NCBI GenBank assembly: GCA_001873165.1
Contig: MNYO01000105.1
Span: 1-9,715, forward strand
Direction: 5' to 3'
Origin: Candidatus Gracilibacteria bacterium CG2_30_37_12
GTDB taxonomy: Bacteria > Patescibacteriota > Gracilibacteria > BD1-5 > UBA2023
Length of the DNA stretch: 9,715 bases
This document shows positions 1 through 7,887 of the stretch, piece after piece (position 1 is the first letter of the stretch; the number at the start of each line of letters is the position of its first letter). The translations under genes were made by a program, and so were the position numbers. The notes beneath the pieces were generated by a model. The model was not told the origin of the DNA, did not search any database, and saw nothing but the letters and a program-made list of their open reading frames with translations.

Positions 1-32
1 AAAGAAAGTTTCTTCTTTTTATAAATTCCCTG

Positions 33-38
33 TATACT
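33..38 (+). promoter_or_regulatory. Possible -10 box for the methyltransferase gene
   Basis: TATACT lies 29 nt before the ATG at 68. No convincing -35 hexamer is visible at the right distance, only T/C-rich sequence around 9-15, and no Shine-Dalgarno sequence precedes the ATG. This is a weak call. Confidence 0.35.
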
Positions 39-67
39 AGTGGTTACTACCCCATAACTTTTTTATT

Positions 68-1003
68 ATGCTTCCGAAAAAATATCTTCAAAGAATCGAG
101 TCTTTTCTCTCTAAAAACGACCTCGAGCAGACTATAAAGGGATATACCGAGGATAGAGTGTGTTCTTTCCGAATAAATACCCTCAAATCCAACCAAGAAG
201 AAGTTGAATCATTTTTGTATTCACAAGGGATTGCTTTTACAAAAGCCCCTTTCCTTTCGCTTGCATATATTATAGACAAAAAAGATGAATTCACTCTCAA
301 AGGAAGTGATTTCTTTTATGAAGGAAAAATCTATGTACAAGGACTCACGAGTCAAATCCCTGCAATTCTTCTCGATCTACAAAAAGATATGCGAGTATTT
401 GATATAACCGCTGCGCCTGGTTCTAAAACTACACAGATGTCTGCTATCATGGAAAATACAGGGCTGATTGTAGCATGTGAGAAACACCAGATTCGGTACT
501 ATAAACTCATGCACAATATCAAACTTCAGGGGACGACCAATATAGAATCTCGTAAAGTAGATGCAGAGAAGCTGATGTCGGAACTCAAAAAAGAGAGTTT
601 CGATGCAATTCTTCTCGATGCTCCTTGTAGCGCAGAAGGACGATTCAAACTTGATAATGAACGTTCCTATGGATTTTGGACCCTTACTAATATTCGTGAG
701 AAAGCACTCATTCAAGAAACTCTGCTCGAAGCAAGTATTCCATTGTTGAAAAAATGAGGAGTACTTGTATATTCCACATGCACACTTGCTCCCGAGGAAA
801 ATGAAGGGGTTATAAATAGTATTCTTGCAAAACACCCGAATCTGAAACTTGAGAAAATTGAGTTACCAGAAATGCCCTTTGTGAGACCTGGGATTACCAG
901 TTTCGAAGGAATGACCTATAATAGCGATATAGAAAATACGGTTCGCATCCTTCCGTCTCATATGACTGAAGGATTCTACTTAGCGAAAATACGGAAGGTA
1001 TAA
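68..1003 (+). CDS. RsmB/NOL1/NOP2/Sun-family RNA m5C methyltransferase
   Basis: 311 aa when TGA is read as glycine. It should transfer methyl from S-adenosylmethionine to C5 of a cytosine in rRNA or tRNA, in the cytoplasm. The first ~100 residues look like the N-terminal RNA-binding part of the family. The SAM-binding loop DITAAPGSKTTQ starts at D112. Of the two family cysteines, C187 is in DAPC (PC motif) and C238 is in STCT (TC motif, the nucleophile in this family). The only in-frame TGA is codon 230; it gives LLKKGGVLVYSTC, where the family has a conserved GG. Without recoding, the TC motif and the last third would be lost. The frame ends at TAA 1001-1003, directly followed by a terminator shared with the convergent gene. 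The target base (RsmB-, RsmF- or tRNA-type) cannot be decided from sequence. Confidence 0.93.
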
Positions 1004-1039
1004 AAAAATCCCAGTTCATTCGCGAACTGGGATTTTTTT
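1002..1039. terminator. Bidirectional intrinsic terminator
   Basis: Perfect 16-bp inverted repeat: the arm at 1002-1017 (A7, then TCCCAGTTC) pairs with 1024-1039 (GAACTGGGA, then T7), with a 6-nt loop. The A-run and T-run make it work in both directions. It lies between the convergent methyltransferase and PEGA-like genes, whose stop codons are at 1001-1003 (+) and 1042-1044 (-). Confidence 0.92.
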
Positions 1040-1041
1040 AA

Positions 1042-2322
1042 CTATTTCACCTCCTTCCTGAGTAAATCCACCACATAATTCTGCCCTTCTTTATCAAAAA
1101 ATATTTTTCCATCAATAAAAGCAATACCACTTACATTGTTCAGAATCTTCACGATTTCTTGAGCTCATTTATAGTAGACGTATGCAGATTTTAGTGTTGT
1201 GAATATATATACTCCGTTCAATTTATAAACTTTCACATCACTTGTATGCTCAAAATCAAATGTTCCAGAGTATTGTTTCTCTGTATTAATAATGCGGAAA
1301 ACTGCTTTTCCTCCTTTTTCTCCAAGTAAAATCGTTTCATCATTAAATTCTTGTCCCTGAAAAATAGTATCCATTCACCAATCAGGCTCTGTTACAGGAA
1401 TACTCGTAAGGGTAACGATATTTATCGGGGTAAGTTTCCCTTTTTCAAGAAGATATGGAAGCTTTCCAATATGCACTACATTCTCAGGAGTAGTAACTGT
1501 TCCTGTTTGATATTCAAAATATTTCCAACTCGTATTGGTACTATCTCCGTTGTAAATATACTTTGGCGTCAATATAATATGGTCATTGATAGCGAGAATC
1601 TTCTCATGAATATCTCCTATATTTGGACCGATAAATTGCATAGTATCACGACAAAAAAGTTTCTCATCATAGTAAGAAATATTTTTACATTGAAGAGGAA
1701 GTTTAGCTGTATGGTCCATGACAGGAGTGAATTTCTCAGTATCAAGAGAATAACTATACATGCTGGATCCATCAGAAAAATAATCTCCACCAATATATGT
1801 GTAATTTGTACGTATTCCATGAAGTGCTTGGAAATTTTTATCAGTAACAATGAATGATCCTGTCTCATGAATATGGAGGAGATAAAGATCATCGTACAGA
1901 GAAAGATTCGTAAAAGTAAGTGGGAGTGGGGAATATACAGGAAGTGCCAAAAGATTCACGACATTGATATAAAAAGGATTTTGTTTATTAATATTTATTG
2001 CGAATGTAATAGGGAGATATCCATCCTTTTGTATAGAAACCGTATATATCCCGAGATCAAATATTGTCTTGGAATTATTACTATAATACTCATTATTGAC
2101 CCAAATTCCATCGGGCGATGGGAATACTTGGATATCTATAATACCAAAAGGCTTTAAAAAAGTCTGTTTAGACGTATCAGTTCGATCCAGAAAACCTTCG
2201 TAATTTGGATAGTATCCTTGAAAAAAGAAATATAAAAATGTCGTCATGACAAAAACTATCAACCAAAAAATACGATCTTTGCCTTTATGTATGCGAATTT
2301 CTTCTTGATAGGAGGGAATCAT
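1042..2322 (-). CDS. Membrane-anchored protein with PEGA-like domain, function unknown
   Basis: 426 aa with TGA as glycine at codons 316 and 386; it ends at TAG. Residues ~1-18 are polar, followed by one hydrophobic segment (~19-36, LIVFVMTTFLYFFF), so a short cytoplasmic tail and a large extracytoplasmic part are likely. Residues ~60-110 resemble a PEGA domain: I-D-I-V-F-P-S-P-D-G-I, then V-N-N, and later G-I-Y-T-V-S-I-Q-K-D-G-Y, the usual 'tether' beta-fold of surface proteins. The rest is rich in short beta-type stretches with D-G-S, Y-I-G-G and I-Y-N-G-D turns and could be a degenerate propeller; that part is inference. No enzyme motif is seen. The ATG at 2320-2322 has no clear Shine-Dalgarno; CATAAT lies 8 nt upstream. 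Standard-code reading would split the gene into three pieces. Confidence 0.8.
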
Positions 2323-2363
2323 ATTGGAAAATTATGAATTAATTCAAAAATCATTGATTTTTG

Positions 2364-2528
2364 CGAACCTTGGAAAAATAATGAAATTCGTGCGAAAACT
2401 GCCGCCCTCGCCCCCTTGTGGGGTTACTGGAGTGATTCGTACTACTGTACGGAGAAGCTATTTAGTTCCCCTCGTGGGCCGAAGAAACGTGAAGTTTGAA
2501 CGTGAAGTTCGCCTTTTTCCAAGGTTCG
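2364..2528. repeat. Palindromic repeat element, copy A (intergenic)
   Basis: 165 bp bounded by a perfect 15-bp inverted repeat (CGAACCTTGGAAAAA at 2364-2378 against 2514-2528). The interior shares blocks with the copy inside the dihydrouridine synthase gene: ATTCGTGCGAAAA (2386-2398), CGTAC-n4-GTACGGAGA (2438-2455), and a run ending TTTGAACGTGAAG (2495-2507). Copy A is longer, with extra GC-rich hairpins such as CCCC-TTGT-GGGG. It fills the gap between the glycosyltransferase stop (2530) and the PEGA-like start (2322), so it may also terminate the upstream gene. A further near-palindrome, AAAAATCA-T-TGATTTTT, lies outside it at 2346-2362. Confidence 0.7.
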
Positions 2529-2529
2529 A

Positions 2530-4023
2530 CTATTTTCTCTTCATTTTCTGTGTCGTCTCAAAAGTCCCAAGTCGTTTCCCAAAAAAGAGACGAATCTGAC
2601 TCTCGATGGCAGGAATAGAAAAAAGTGTCAGAGTGAGGATAGGAATCAGTGCCCATTGAAATATATTGAAAATATAATCCCGTTTTCGAAACTTCGTATA
2701 TTTCTTCATAATGAAGATAGAAATAATACTCGGGAATATAATTGTCGCAAAAATCCACGTGAAGAGAAAAGAAGTAATCAGAGGAATGGTGAGACTAATA
2801 ATCGACTCGTGTACTGACGAAAAAATACCCGGAGCATACCCTATGAAAAAGAGCATAAAAGCTCCTCCTGCCCAGAAAAGATGATTAAGAATCAAGTATT
2901 GTGTTTTCTTGAACTTTTCAAAAAACGGAATACGCGGATTGTTCATAAACTGTGGAATAACATACTCAATATCCGTACATCCCCATGACCATCTACGAAG
3001 CTGTTTATACTGAGAACGTACCGTTTTGATGAATGTTTCTTCTTCTACAATATCCATGCGACAAACTGCTGGTACATTCACGATTCGGAAAATACCATCA
3101 AAAGAGAAATAACTTCTCCAATATTGGAATCCGTCTTCTACAATACTCGTCAGAGACCAAAAATCAGCTTTCTTGAGGCAATAGAGCGATTGTCCATAGA
3201 CCGCAAAATTTCGATAAAACTCTGGATTTTGAGATTCAGAAAGTTGCCAAAAAGTCGTTCCCATAGCGATGAGCCGAGCGAAGAATGTTCCTTTATGCCA
3301 ATTATTGGCATAAACAGGAGTATATTGATAAATAGCATTTTGATTGTGCTCTGTGGAGAGAAATGTATAACTCACAATAAGGAAGAAATTGGTTTCCACA
3401 AGTGTATCGGTATCAATCGTAGAAACAAAAGTCATATGGTCATCTAATTCCTCCATCTCCATATACTGTTTCATGGCATAGGTAATATTGGATCCTTTTA
3501 CTTTTCCTTCGCCAGGAGTATTGGCTGGGTGGACAATATTTACCACCTGTATGGGGGAAATCTTGGAAAAATGAGCTACGATTTTATCCGCATTTTCTCG
3601 AGCTCCAGGACCACGCTCTTCTGTCGCGAGAAGTACGACAATATTCTCTTTATATGGATAGTCATTCGCGATAATGGATTCTATATTTTCCGCGATAACA
3701 TCATATGGTTCGGTATAAATAGGAACGATAACGATATGTTTCAAATGCTTTGCCTCATGGAGAATAACAGGATAGTCAGAATAATCCTGTTTATTGGTAC
3801 GAAGGAGGGTTATATACGAAGTGAGAATATAGTAATAGGATTCAAATACTTTCACAGTCCAATAGGAGATATAGAATGCAATAAAAAGAATACCGAGTCG
3901 ATAGCTAATATTGAGAAGTATAATCGGAACAAAGAAAATAACGCAGAGTAAAATGAGTGGAAGTTTTGAAAGAAAAGACTGTGAAAGAAGGTAAGATCGA
4001 AGGTTCATGTGGTGAAATAACAT
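2530..4023 (-). CDS. Membrane glycosyltransferase, family 2 (GT2)
   Basis: 497 aa, no internal TGA, TAG stop. A GT-A fold enzyme expected to use a nucleotide sugar at the cytoplasmic face of the membrane to build a cell-surface glycan. An N-terminal membrane region (~20-60) is followed by the GT2 core: IVPIYTEPYD (~98-108), the metal-binding D-T-D at 204-206, E296-D297 as candidate catalytic acid, and Q-L-R-R-W at 341-345, the QxxRW acceptor-site signature of processive (cellulose-synthase-like) enzymes. Hydrophobic segments follow at ~374-400, ~408-438 and ~452-472. Start: the ATG at 4023 lies 17 nt after a strong -10 box; a second ATG at 4008 (MNLRSYLL) is possible. The substrate sugar cannot be told. 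It stands alone, divergent from the zinc-ribbon gene. Confidence 0.92.
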   Translation of the reverse strand: MLFHHMNLRSYLLSQSFLSKLPLILLCVIFFVPIILLNISYRLGILFIAFYISYWTVKVFESYYYILTSYITLLRTNKQDYSDYPVILHEAKHLKHIVIVPIYTEPYDVIAENIESIIANDYPYKENIVVLLATEERGPGARENADKIVAHFSKISPIQVVNIVHPANTPGEGKVKGSNITYAMKQYMEMEELDDHMTFVSTIDTDTLVETNFFLIVSYTFLSTEHNQNAIYQYTPVYANNWHKGTFFARLIAMGTTFWQLSESQNPEFYRNFAVYGQSLYCLKKADFWSLTSIVEDGFQYWRSYFSFDGIFRIVNVPAVCRMDIVEEETFIKTVRSQYKQLRRWSWGCTDIEYVIPQFMNNPRIPFFEKFKKTQYLILNHLFWAGGAFMLFFIGYAPGIFSSVHESIISLTIPLITSFLFTWIFATIIFPSIISIFIMKKYTKFRKRDYIFNIFQWALIPILTLTLFSIPAIESQIRLFFGKRLGTFETTQKMKRK

Positions 4024-4040
4024 ACTAGAGAATGACGGGG

Positions 4041-4068
4041 ATTATAGGGAGAAGTCCAAAAAGTGCAA
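4041..4068 (-). promoter_or_regulatory. Promoter of the glycosyltransferase gene
   Basis: On the minus strand, TTGCAC (4063-4068) is followed after 16 nt by a consensus TATAAT (4041-4046). The -10 box ends 17 nt before the ATG at 4023, predicting a leader of about 10 nt, too short for a normal Shine-Dalgarno region. It overlaps the first codons of the divergent zinc-ribbon gene if that gene starts at 4032, which favours its later start at 4080. Confidence 0.78.
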
Positions 4069-4079
4069 ATTTTAAAAAA

Positions 4080-4772
4080 ATGGACAAAAGGTATATTTTT
4101 TATATACTCTCTCTCATATTGTTTTTCGTATTTATCTCTCAAATTTCTTTTCACAATATGGATACTTTTATCACACTTTTCGAAACTGCTCGGGTTTTCT
4201 TTATATCTCTTTTTTCTGGAATATCTGCCAATATGAATCTCGATATAGGAATCAAGATCGCACTCGGATATGTATTTATCGTTTGGGCCGCTTTTATTAT
4301 CTGGGTTATTAAAGATATCACCAATCGCACAACGAATATACTTTTACAGACACTTTCCATATTCATTATGCTCTTTTTCACTCCACTCTTTGGACTTCCC
4401 ATCTATCTCCTCATCCGTCCTGGAACCACTCTTTTCGAACGATACTATGAGGAGGAAGAGGTAGAAGAAACAATCGATGATGTCGAGGAATTCTATCACT
4501 GTCCTGGATGTAATCATAAAGTATCGCGAGATTTTAAATTCTGTCCAAAATGTACTCTAGAACTCACCATTTCTTGTCCTTCCTGCAAGAAAAAAATACA
4601 CACTGACTGGGCACTCTGTCCTTATTGCGGAGAAAAAGACATTGTTCCTAAAAAAGATGTAAAAAAGGAAGAAAAGAAGAAGAAGATAATCATAGAGGAA
4701 AAAGAGGAAGAAATAAAAGATATACTCGTAAAAGAAAAAGAGGAAAAAATCCAAAAAGACAATCAGCAATAA
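4080..4772 (+). CDS. Membrane protein with double zinc ribbon and charged tail
   Basis: 230 aa from the ATG at 4080; an upstream in-frame ATG at 4032 would add 16 residues that overlap the divergent promoter and do not look membrane-like. Three hydrophobic segments (~5-22, ~57-77, ~89-113) are followed by an acidic stretch, then two CxxC...CxxC ribbons: C141, C144, C155, C158 (CPGC...CPKC) and C166, C169, C180, C183 (CPSC...CPYCG). Each ribbon should hold one zinc in the cytoplasm. The last ~40 residues are almost all K, E, D and I and probably form an extended or coiled helix. I do not recognise a function; double zinc ribbons in membrane proteins are often protein- or nucleic-acid-binding modules. 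A terminator follows directly. Confidence 0.85.
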   Translation: MDKRYIFYILSLILFFVFISQISFHNMDTFITLFETARVFFISLFSGISANMNLDIGIKIALGYVFIVWAAFIIWVIKDITNRTTNILLQTLSIFIMLFFTPLFGLPIYLLIRPGTTLFERYYEEEEVEETIDDVEEFYHCPGCNHKVSRDFKFCPKCTLELTISCPSCKKKIHTDWALCPYCGEKDIVPKKDVKKEEKKKKIIIEEKEEEIKDILVKEKEEKIQKDNQQ

Positions 4773-4809
4773 AAAAAATCTCTGCGAAATTTTCGCAGAG
4801 ATTTTTTTT
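4771..4809. terminator. Bidirectional intrinsic terminator
   Basis: Perfect stem: A8-TCTCTGCG (4771-4786) pairs with CGCAGAGA-T8 (4794-4809) around a 7-nt AT-only loop, which could pair further. The A-run overlaps the TAA of the zinc-ribbon gene. It separates that gene from the convergent minus-strand gene ending at 4811, and has the same design as the hairpin at 1002-1039. Confidence 0.92.
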
Positions 4810-4810
4810 A

Positions 4811-5335
4811 TTAAAACGTTCCCATTATGTTCTTCAGAAGAACCCGCCGATCCTCGGGAAATTTAATGTTTTCAGTATAGGCAACCACTTTTTGGAATAT
4901 ACAATAGGGACTCTCTGAATTCCAAAAGAAACCATTGCCTTCAAATTTCATAGGATTAAACTCACGAAGCATCCCAGAGAATACATTCTTCTCTGGCATA
5001 ATCGGTACAATCCCGACTTTCATATACTGAGTAATATCTACTCCTTCGTGTTCATTATCAAAAACAAAAAAATCAAAACCTATGAGGTCATTTTGAGAAA
5101 TCTTTTCCACGCAAACAATATTTGGAATATTCATACTCTCGCTATTTCCAATAATAATAGCGCCGAGCCCGATCGCAGAGATTCCTTCAGAAACAAATTT
5201 CCGCTTGATAGGGTCTTTGATGGCAATAATCCCAAGCGATGGGATATTTTTTGAAAACATATGTGTGGATGAAATATTTTTCTTCGCCATCTGTTTGATT
5301 TCTCGGATAGAAGTTTTTGCAGTATTTGTTTCCAT
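4811..5335 (-). CDS. Unrecognised protein (main part, probably C-terminal of a frameshifted gene)
   Basis: 174 aa from the ATG at 5335 to a TAA at 4811-4813, with no in-frame TGA. The composition is that of a soluble alpha/beta protein: strand-like stretches (LGIIAIKD, AIGLGAIIIGN, IGFDFFVFDNEHEG, VGIVPIMPEKN), then an aromatic/glycine part (NPMKFEGNGFFW, YCIFQKVV) and a helical tail with FPEDRRVLLKN. The alternation could fit a Rossmann-type half of a glycosyltransferase, but no signature residue set is present and I do not claim it. The frame stays open upstream of the ATG with no other start. The neighbouring frame carries a protein-like 5' segment starting at 5463, so the true gene may begin there and reach this frame by a -1 shift. 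Confidence 0.7.
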   Translation of the reverse strand: METNTAKTSIREIKQMAKKNISSTHMFSKNIPSLGIIAIKDPIKRKFVSEGISAIGLGAIIIGNSESMNIPNIVCVEKISQNDLIGFDFFVFDNEHEGVDITQYMKVGIVPIMPEKNVFSGMLREFNPMKFEGNGFFWNSESPYCIFQKVVAYTENIKFPEDRRVLLKNIMGTF

Positions 5336-5463
5336 AGACTCTTGGTATTTATTTGATAAGAAGGGTTGATTTTTCCCTGATATGTGTATACTACCACACC
5401 TACCCGAGAATCTCCAAATATTGAAGATCCTTTTCGCTTGACGACAATCATTTTTTGACTCAT
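5336..5463 (-). CDS. Probable 5' part of the frameshifted gene at 4811
   Basis: The ATG at 5461-5463 opens a frame reading MSQKMIVVKRKGSS... through ...VGVVVYTYQGK, which looks like real coding sequence. It then runs out of phase with the gene at 4811-5335, which is in the -1 frame. Followed further (to 5131), this frame becomes basic, low-quality sequence lying antisense-free over the other gene, typical of a shadow. The two frames most simply join near 5372-5378, at GGGAAAA followed by one more A. Whether this is programmed slippage, a mutation or a sequencing/assembly indel cannot be told. If the shift is not real, this is a short upstream ORF. Confidence 0.45.
5372..5378 (-). promoter_or_regulatory. 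Candidate -1 slippery heptamer GGGAAAA
   Basis: On the minus strand the zero-frame codons read CAG GGA AAA, so G-GGA-AAA has the X-XXY-YYZ phasing of known -1 frameshift sites, and the required shift is exactly -1. No clear downstream stem-loop is seen within the next ~40 nt, which weakens a programmed role; an indel in the A5 run would look the same. Confidence 0.3.
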
Positions 5464-5483
5464 AGTTTATGGGTTTTTATCAA
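5455..5483 (+). promoter_or_regulatory. Promoter of the dihydrouridine synthase gene
   Basis: TTGACT (5455-5460), a 17-nt spacer, then TATCAA (5478-5483). The -10 box ends 17 nt before the ATG at 5501, the same spacing as at the glycosyltransferase promoter. The -35 box lies within the first codons of the divergent gene if that gene starts at 5463. Confidence 0.65.
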
Positions 5484-5500
5484 ATTTCATCATATCTTTT

Positions 5501-6646
5501 ATGTCCAAAGACTTCTGGAAAAATCTCGCTGCAACTGGTCCTATCTCAGTTCTCGCACCGATGGATGGATATACTGACAGTCCCTATCGTCAAATCGTCA
5601 AAAAAATCGCACCAGATACAGTGTGTTTTTCAGAATTTTATAGTGCTGATGGACTGGTACACTCTAAACAACTCCAACAAACCGCTCTCGCTCACGATGC
5701 CAGTGAGAAACCACTCATCATCCAGATATTTGGAAAAGATCCTGAAATGTTTCGTAAAGCTGCTATCCTTATCGAGCAAGCTGGAGCTGCTGGAGTCGAT
5801 GTGAATATGGGATGTCCTGCTAAAAAAGTCGTAAAAAGCGGACATGGATCCAGTCTTATGATCAATACCGATACAGCATTTCGTATCATCGAAGAGATGA
5901 GTAAAGCAGTAAGCATCCCTGTTTCGGTTAAAACCCGGCTTGGATGGAAAGGATGGGAAGAACACCTTATACCCTTTACACAAGGACTCCAAAATGCCGG
6001 AGCAAACCTCATAAGCATCCATGGACGAACCTATCAACAAGCCTTCGATGGACAAGCCGATTGGACTGGTATATATGAGCTCAAAAAACATCTTTCCATC
6101 CCCGTTATTGGAAATGGAGATGTGCTAGATTATAACGATGGAGTGAAGAGAATTACACAACCTTCAGAGATATGAAAGAACGATAATATTCGTGCGAAAA
6201 ACGAGTATCGTAGCGAACCGTACGACTTGTACGGAGAGCGAGAAACGGAGTCTTTGAACACGAAGATTGAAGTTATTCCATATCTCCTTGACTGATTTAT
6301 GATTGGACGAGCAAGCTTCGGAAACCCTTGGTGTTTCCTTCCTGGCGGATATATTCCTACTCTTGCAGAAATCCTTACTATTATGCACGAACATGGAAAA
6401 CTCCTCGTAGAATGTAAATGACGAAAAGGGATTCTTGAAAGTCGCAAATACCTCGTTCAATATCTTCATGGATTTGCGGGAGTCAAAGAATACCGAAAAT
6501 CACTCGTATCGATCGAAAGTCTTGAAGATATAGATGCGGTACTTACGCGAATCAGAGGAGAACATGCGACACTCCTCGGTATGAAACTTGTGCGAGGACA
6601 AGAAGCAATCGCCGAAGGTTGGGGGAGTGATGGATGTGGGTTGTAA
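5501..6646 (+). CDS. dus: tRNA-dihydrouridine synthase with in-frame repeat insertion
   Basis: 381 aa with TGA as glycine at 6173, 6293 and 6419; TAA stop. A flavin (FMN) enzyme reducing uridine to dihydrouridine in tRNA loops. The TIM barrel starts with VLAPMDGYTD; the active site NMGCPAKKVVKSGHG holds the catalytic cysteine C105; SVKTRLGW, ISIHGRT and PVIGNGDV are FMN/substrate motifs; DGFMIGRASFGNPW closes the barrel, its DG glycine coded by TGA. Between NGDV and DGFMIGR there are 55 residues where E. coli DusB, as I recall it, has about 15. The extra ~40 residues (roughly 222-262) coincide with a palindromic repeat also found at 2364-2528. The extra segment lies between the last two barrel strands and is rich in K, N, E and R, so it is probably a surface loop. 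Most similar in motifs to the DusB group. Confidence 0.93.
6166..6287. repeat. Palindromic repeat element, copy B (inside dus, in frame)
   Basis: About 122 bp. It shares with copy A: ATTCGTGCGAAAA (6188-6200), CGTAC-n5-GTACGGAGA (6219-6237), and TTTGAACACGAAG (6253-6265), in the same order and orientation. Its ends form an imperfect inverted repeat, GAGATATG (6167-6174) against CATATCTC (6279-6286), extendable to about 13 of 16 matches; this end sequence differs from that of copy A. It carries one in-frame TGA (6173) but no TAA or TAG in the dus frame, and its length is close to the ~120 bp excess of the gene. Confidence 0.72.
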
Positions 6647-6687
6647 GAATATATATTTCTCTCGTCTTCCTTATTGTCTCCCTAATT

Positions 6688-7875
6688 CTACGTATCTCGA
6701 AAACATTCTCTCGTCTTCGCTACGACCAGCCGATATTGCTCGGAGATATAGAAATGGTTCCAAAACAAAGCATGGAGAGAAAAGAGGAACTTCTTTCGAA
6801 GAGTGAAACTATCGTAGTGATATATAAGTCCGAGATATGAATTAATTTTAGAGAGGAAGAGCTTTTGTGTTTTCAAATCCTGTAAGATATTGGCGTTTCC
6901 AGTAATCATACGATTTATCTCCTCGATTGTTTGGAAAAAATTCCCCTTGATTCGTTTCCCGACATATATCCTATGGGGTTTGATATATGCTCAGAGAAAA
7001 GCAACCCCTTTCGTGGCATGCTGAAAATGTATCTTTTTCGGATGAAGTTCGAGTTTTAGATACTCCGACAAAAATGTCCGGATGGAAATAATCAACCCCT
7101 TGAGGTATTCGGCATCCTCGTGAATGAGTATGAAATCATCCACATATCGCCCATAATACTGAATCTTAAGCTCCTTTTTTATAAATACATCAAGTGTGTG
7201 AAGATAGAGATTTGCGAAAATCTGGCTCGTCAGATTCCCAATCGGGAGACCAATTCCAGGAGCTGAAAAAAAGAGACTTTTCGATCTCGGTAGACCAGTC
7301 CAATCCTCTCTCTTTCCTTTTATGGTACAATTTTTGGTCGGGTCGTTAAGGATAACTTTCTCGCAGAGCTGAAAAAGCTCATCCCTGTCATCTCATAGGT
7401 ACTTTTCATCAATGATACGGAAAATCTGAGAGAGGAGAATACTCCGATCGATGCCCATAAAGAATCCCTGTATATCAAGTTTCAACACATACGCATCCTT
7501 CGTATAATTAGTAGTTGCCTGCCGTAAAAATCGATCGATTCTCCGTATCCCAAAGAGCGTCCCCTTTCACTCGCGACAGCTATATGAATCGTGAATAAAA
7601 AGTTTCTCGAAAACAGGATTGAGTTTACGAATGATATAATGATGGATAATCCGATCCCTAAAATCGCCTGCGAATATCTCACGCTTGACGGGTTTGTCCA
7701 CAATAAAAGCGATGGATTTTCCTATCTCATAGGTTCCACTCTGGATTTCCCCATGGAGAGCAAGAAGATTTGACTCATAATCGAGTTCGAATGCGAGTGC
7801 ATTTGCTGTGCCACGTTTGTTTCGTCGGCACTCATAATAGGCTTCAAAAAGCTCGGTAATTTCCATTGATTTCAT
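6688..7875 (-). CDS. DGR reverse transcriptase
   Basis: 395 aa with TGA as glycine at codons 103, 161 and 295; TAG stop. It should copy the template-repeat RNA into cDNA with errors at adenines, working with Avd. RT motifs in order: DSYSCREGKGT (~96-106, first TGA at the glycine before KGT); LKLDIQGFFMGIDR with D134; IGNLTSQ at 212-218, the [ILV]GxxxSQ form typical of DGR enzymes rather than QGxxxSP of group II intron and retroviral RTs; YVDD at 244-247 with the catalytic aspartates; LHPKK and then VAFLGAYIKP, whose FLG glycine is the third TGA. A helical thumb-like C-terminus follows. There is no maturase or endonuclease domain. ATG at 7875 chosen; a second ATG lies three codons on. Its stop is 41 bp from the convergent dus stop, with no hairpin between. 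Confidence 0.95.
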
Positions 7876-7887
7876 ATTAAAAAATAT

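Noticed and set aside
755..757. Pseudogene calls from in-frame TGA codons
   Set aside because: The TGA codons sit at conserved glycines in several unrelated genes with intact motifs downstream, so recoding explains them better than decay.
1351..1857. 168-codon plus-strand open frame opposite the PEGA-like gene
   Set aside because: Antisense shadow with no coding-like features; the minus-strand gene has a membrane segment and continuous coding with recoding.
2324..2599. Plus-strand open frame across the intergenic repeat and the end of the glycosyltransferase gene
   Set aside because: It consists of repeat copy A and antisense of a well-supported gene, and has no recognisable domain.
5131..5335. 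Continuation of the 5463 frame across the 4811-5335 gene
   Set aside because: After ~5335 it becomes basic and low-quality in character while the other frame looks like a folded protein. Long same-strand overlap is unlikely.
6688..7875. Retron or group II intron reverse transcriptase
   Set aside because: The IGNLTSQ motif, lack of maturase/endonuclease regions, adjacent Avd and an adenine-specific TR/VR pair all point to a DGR. No msr/msd-like or intron RNA structure is seen.
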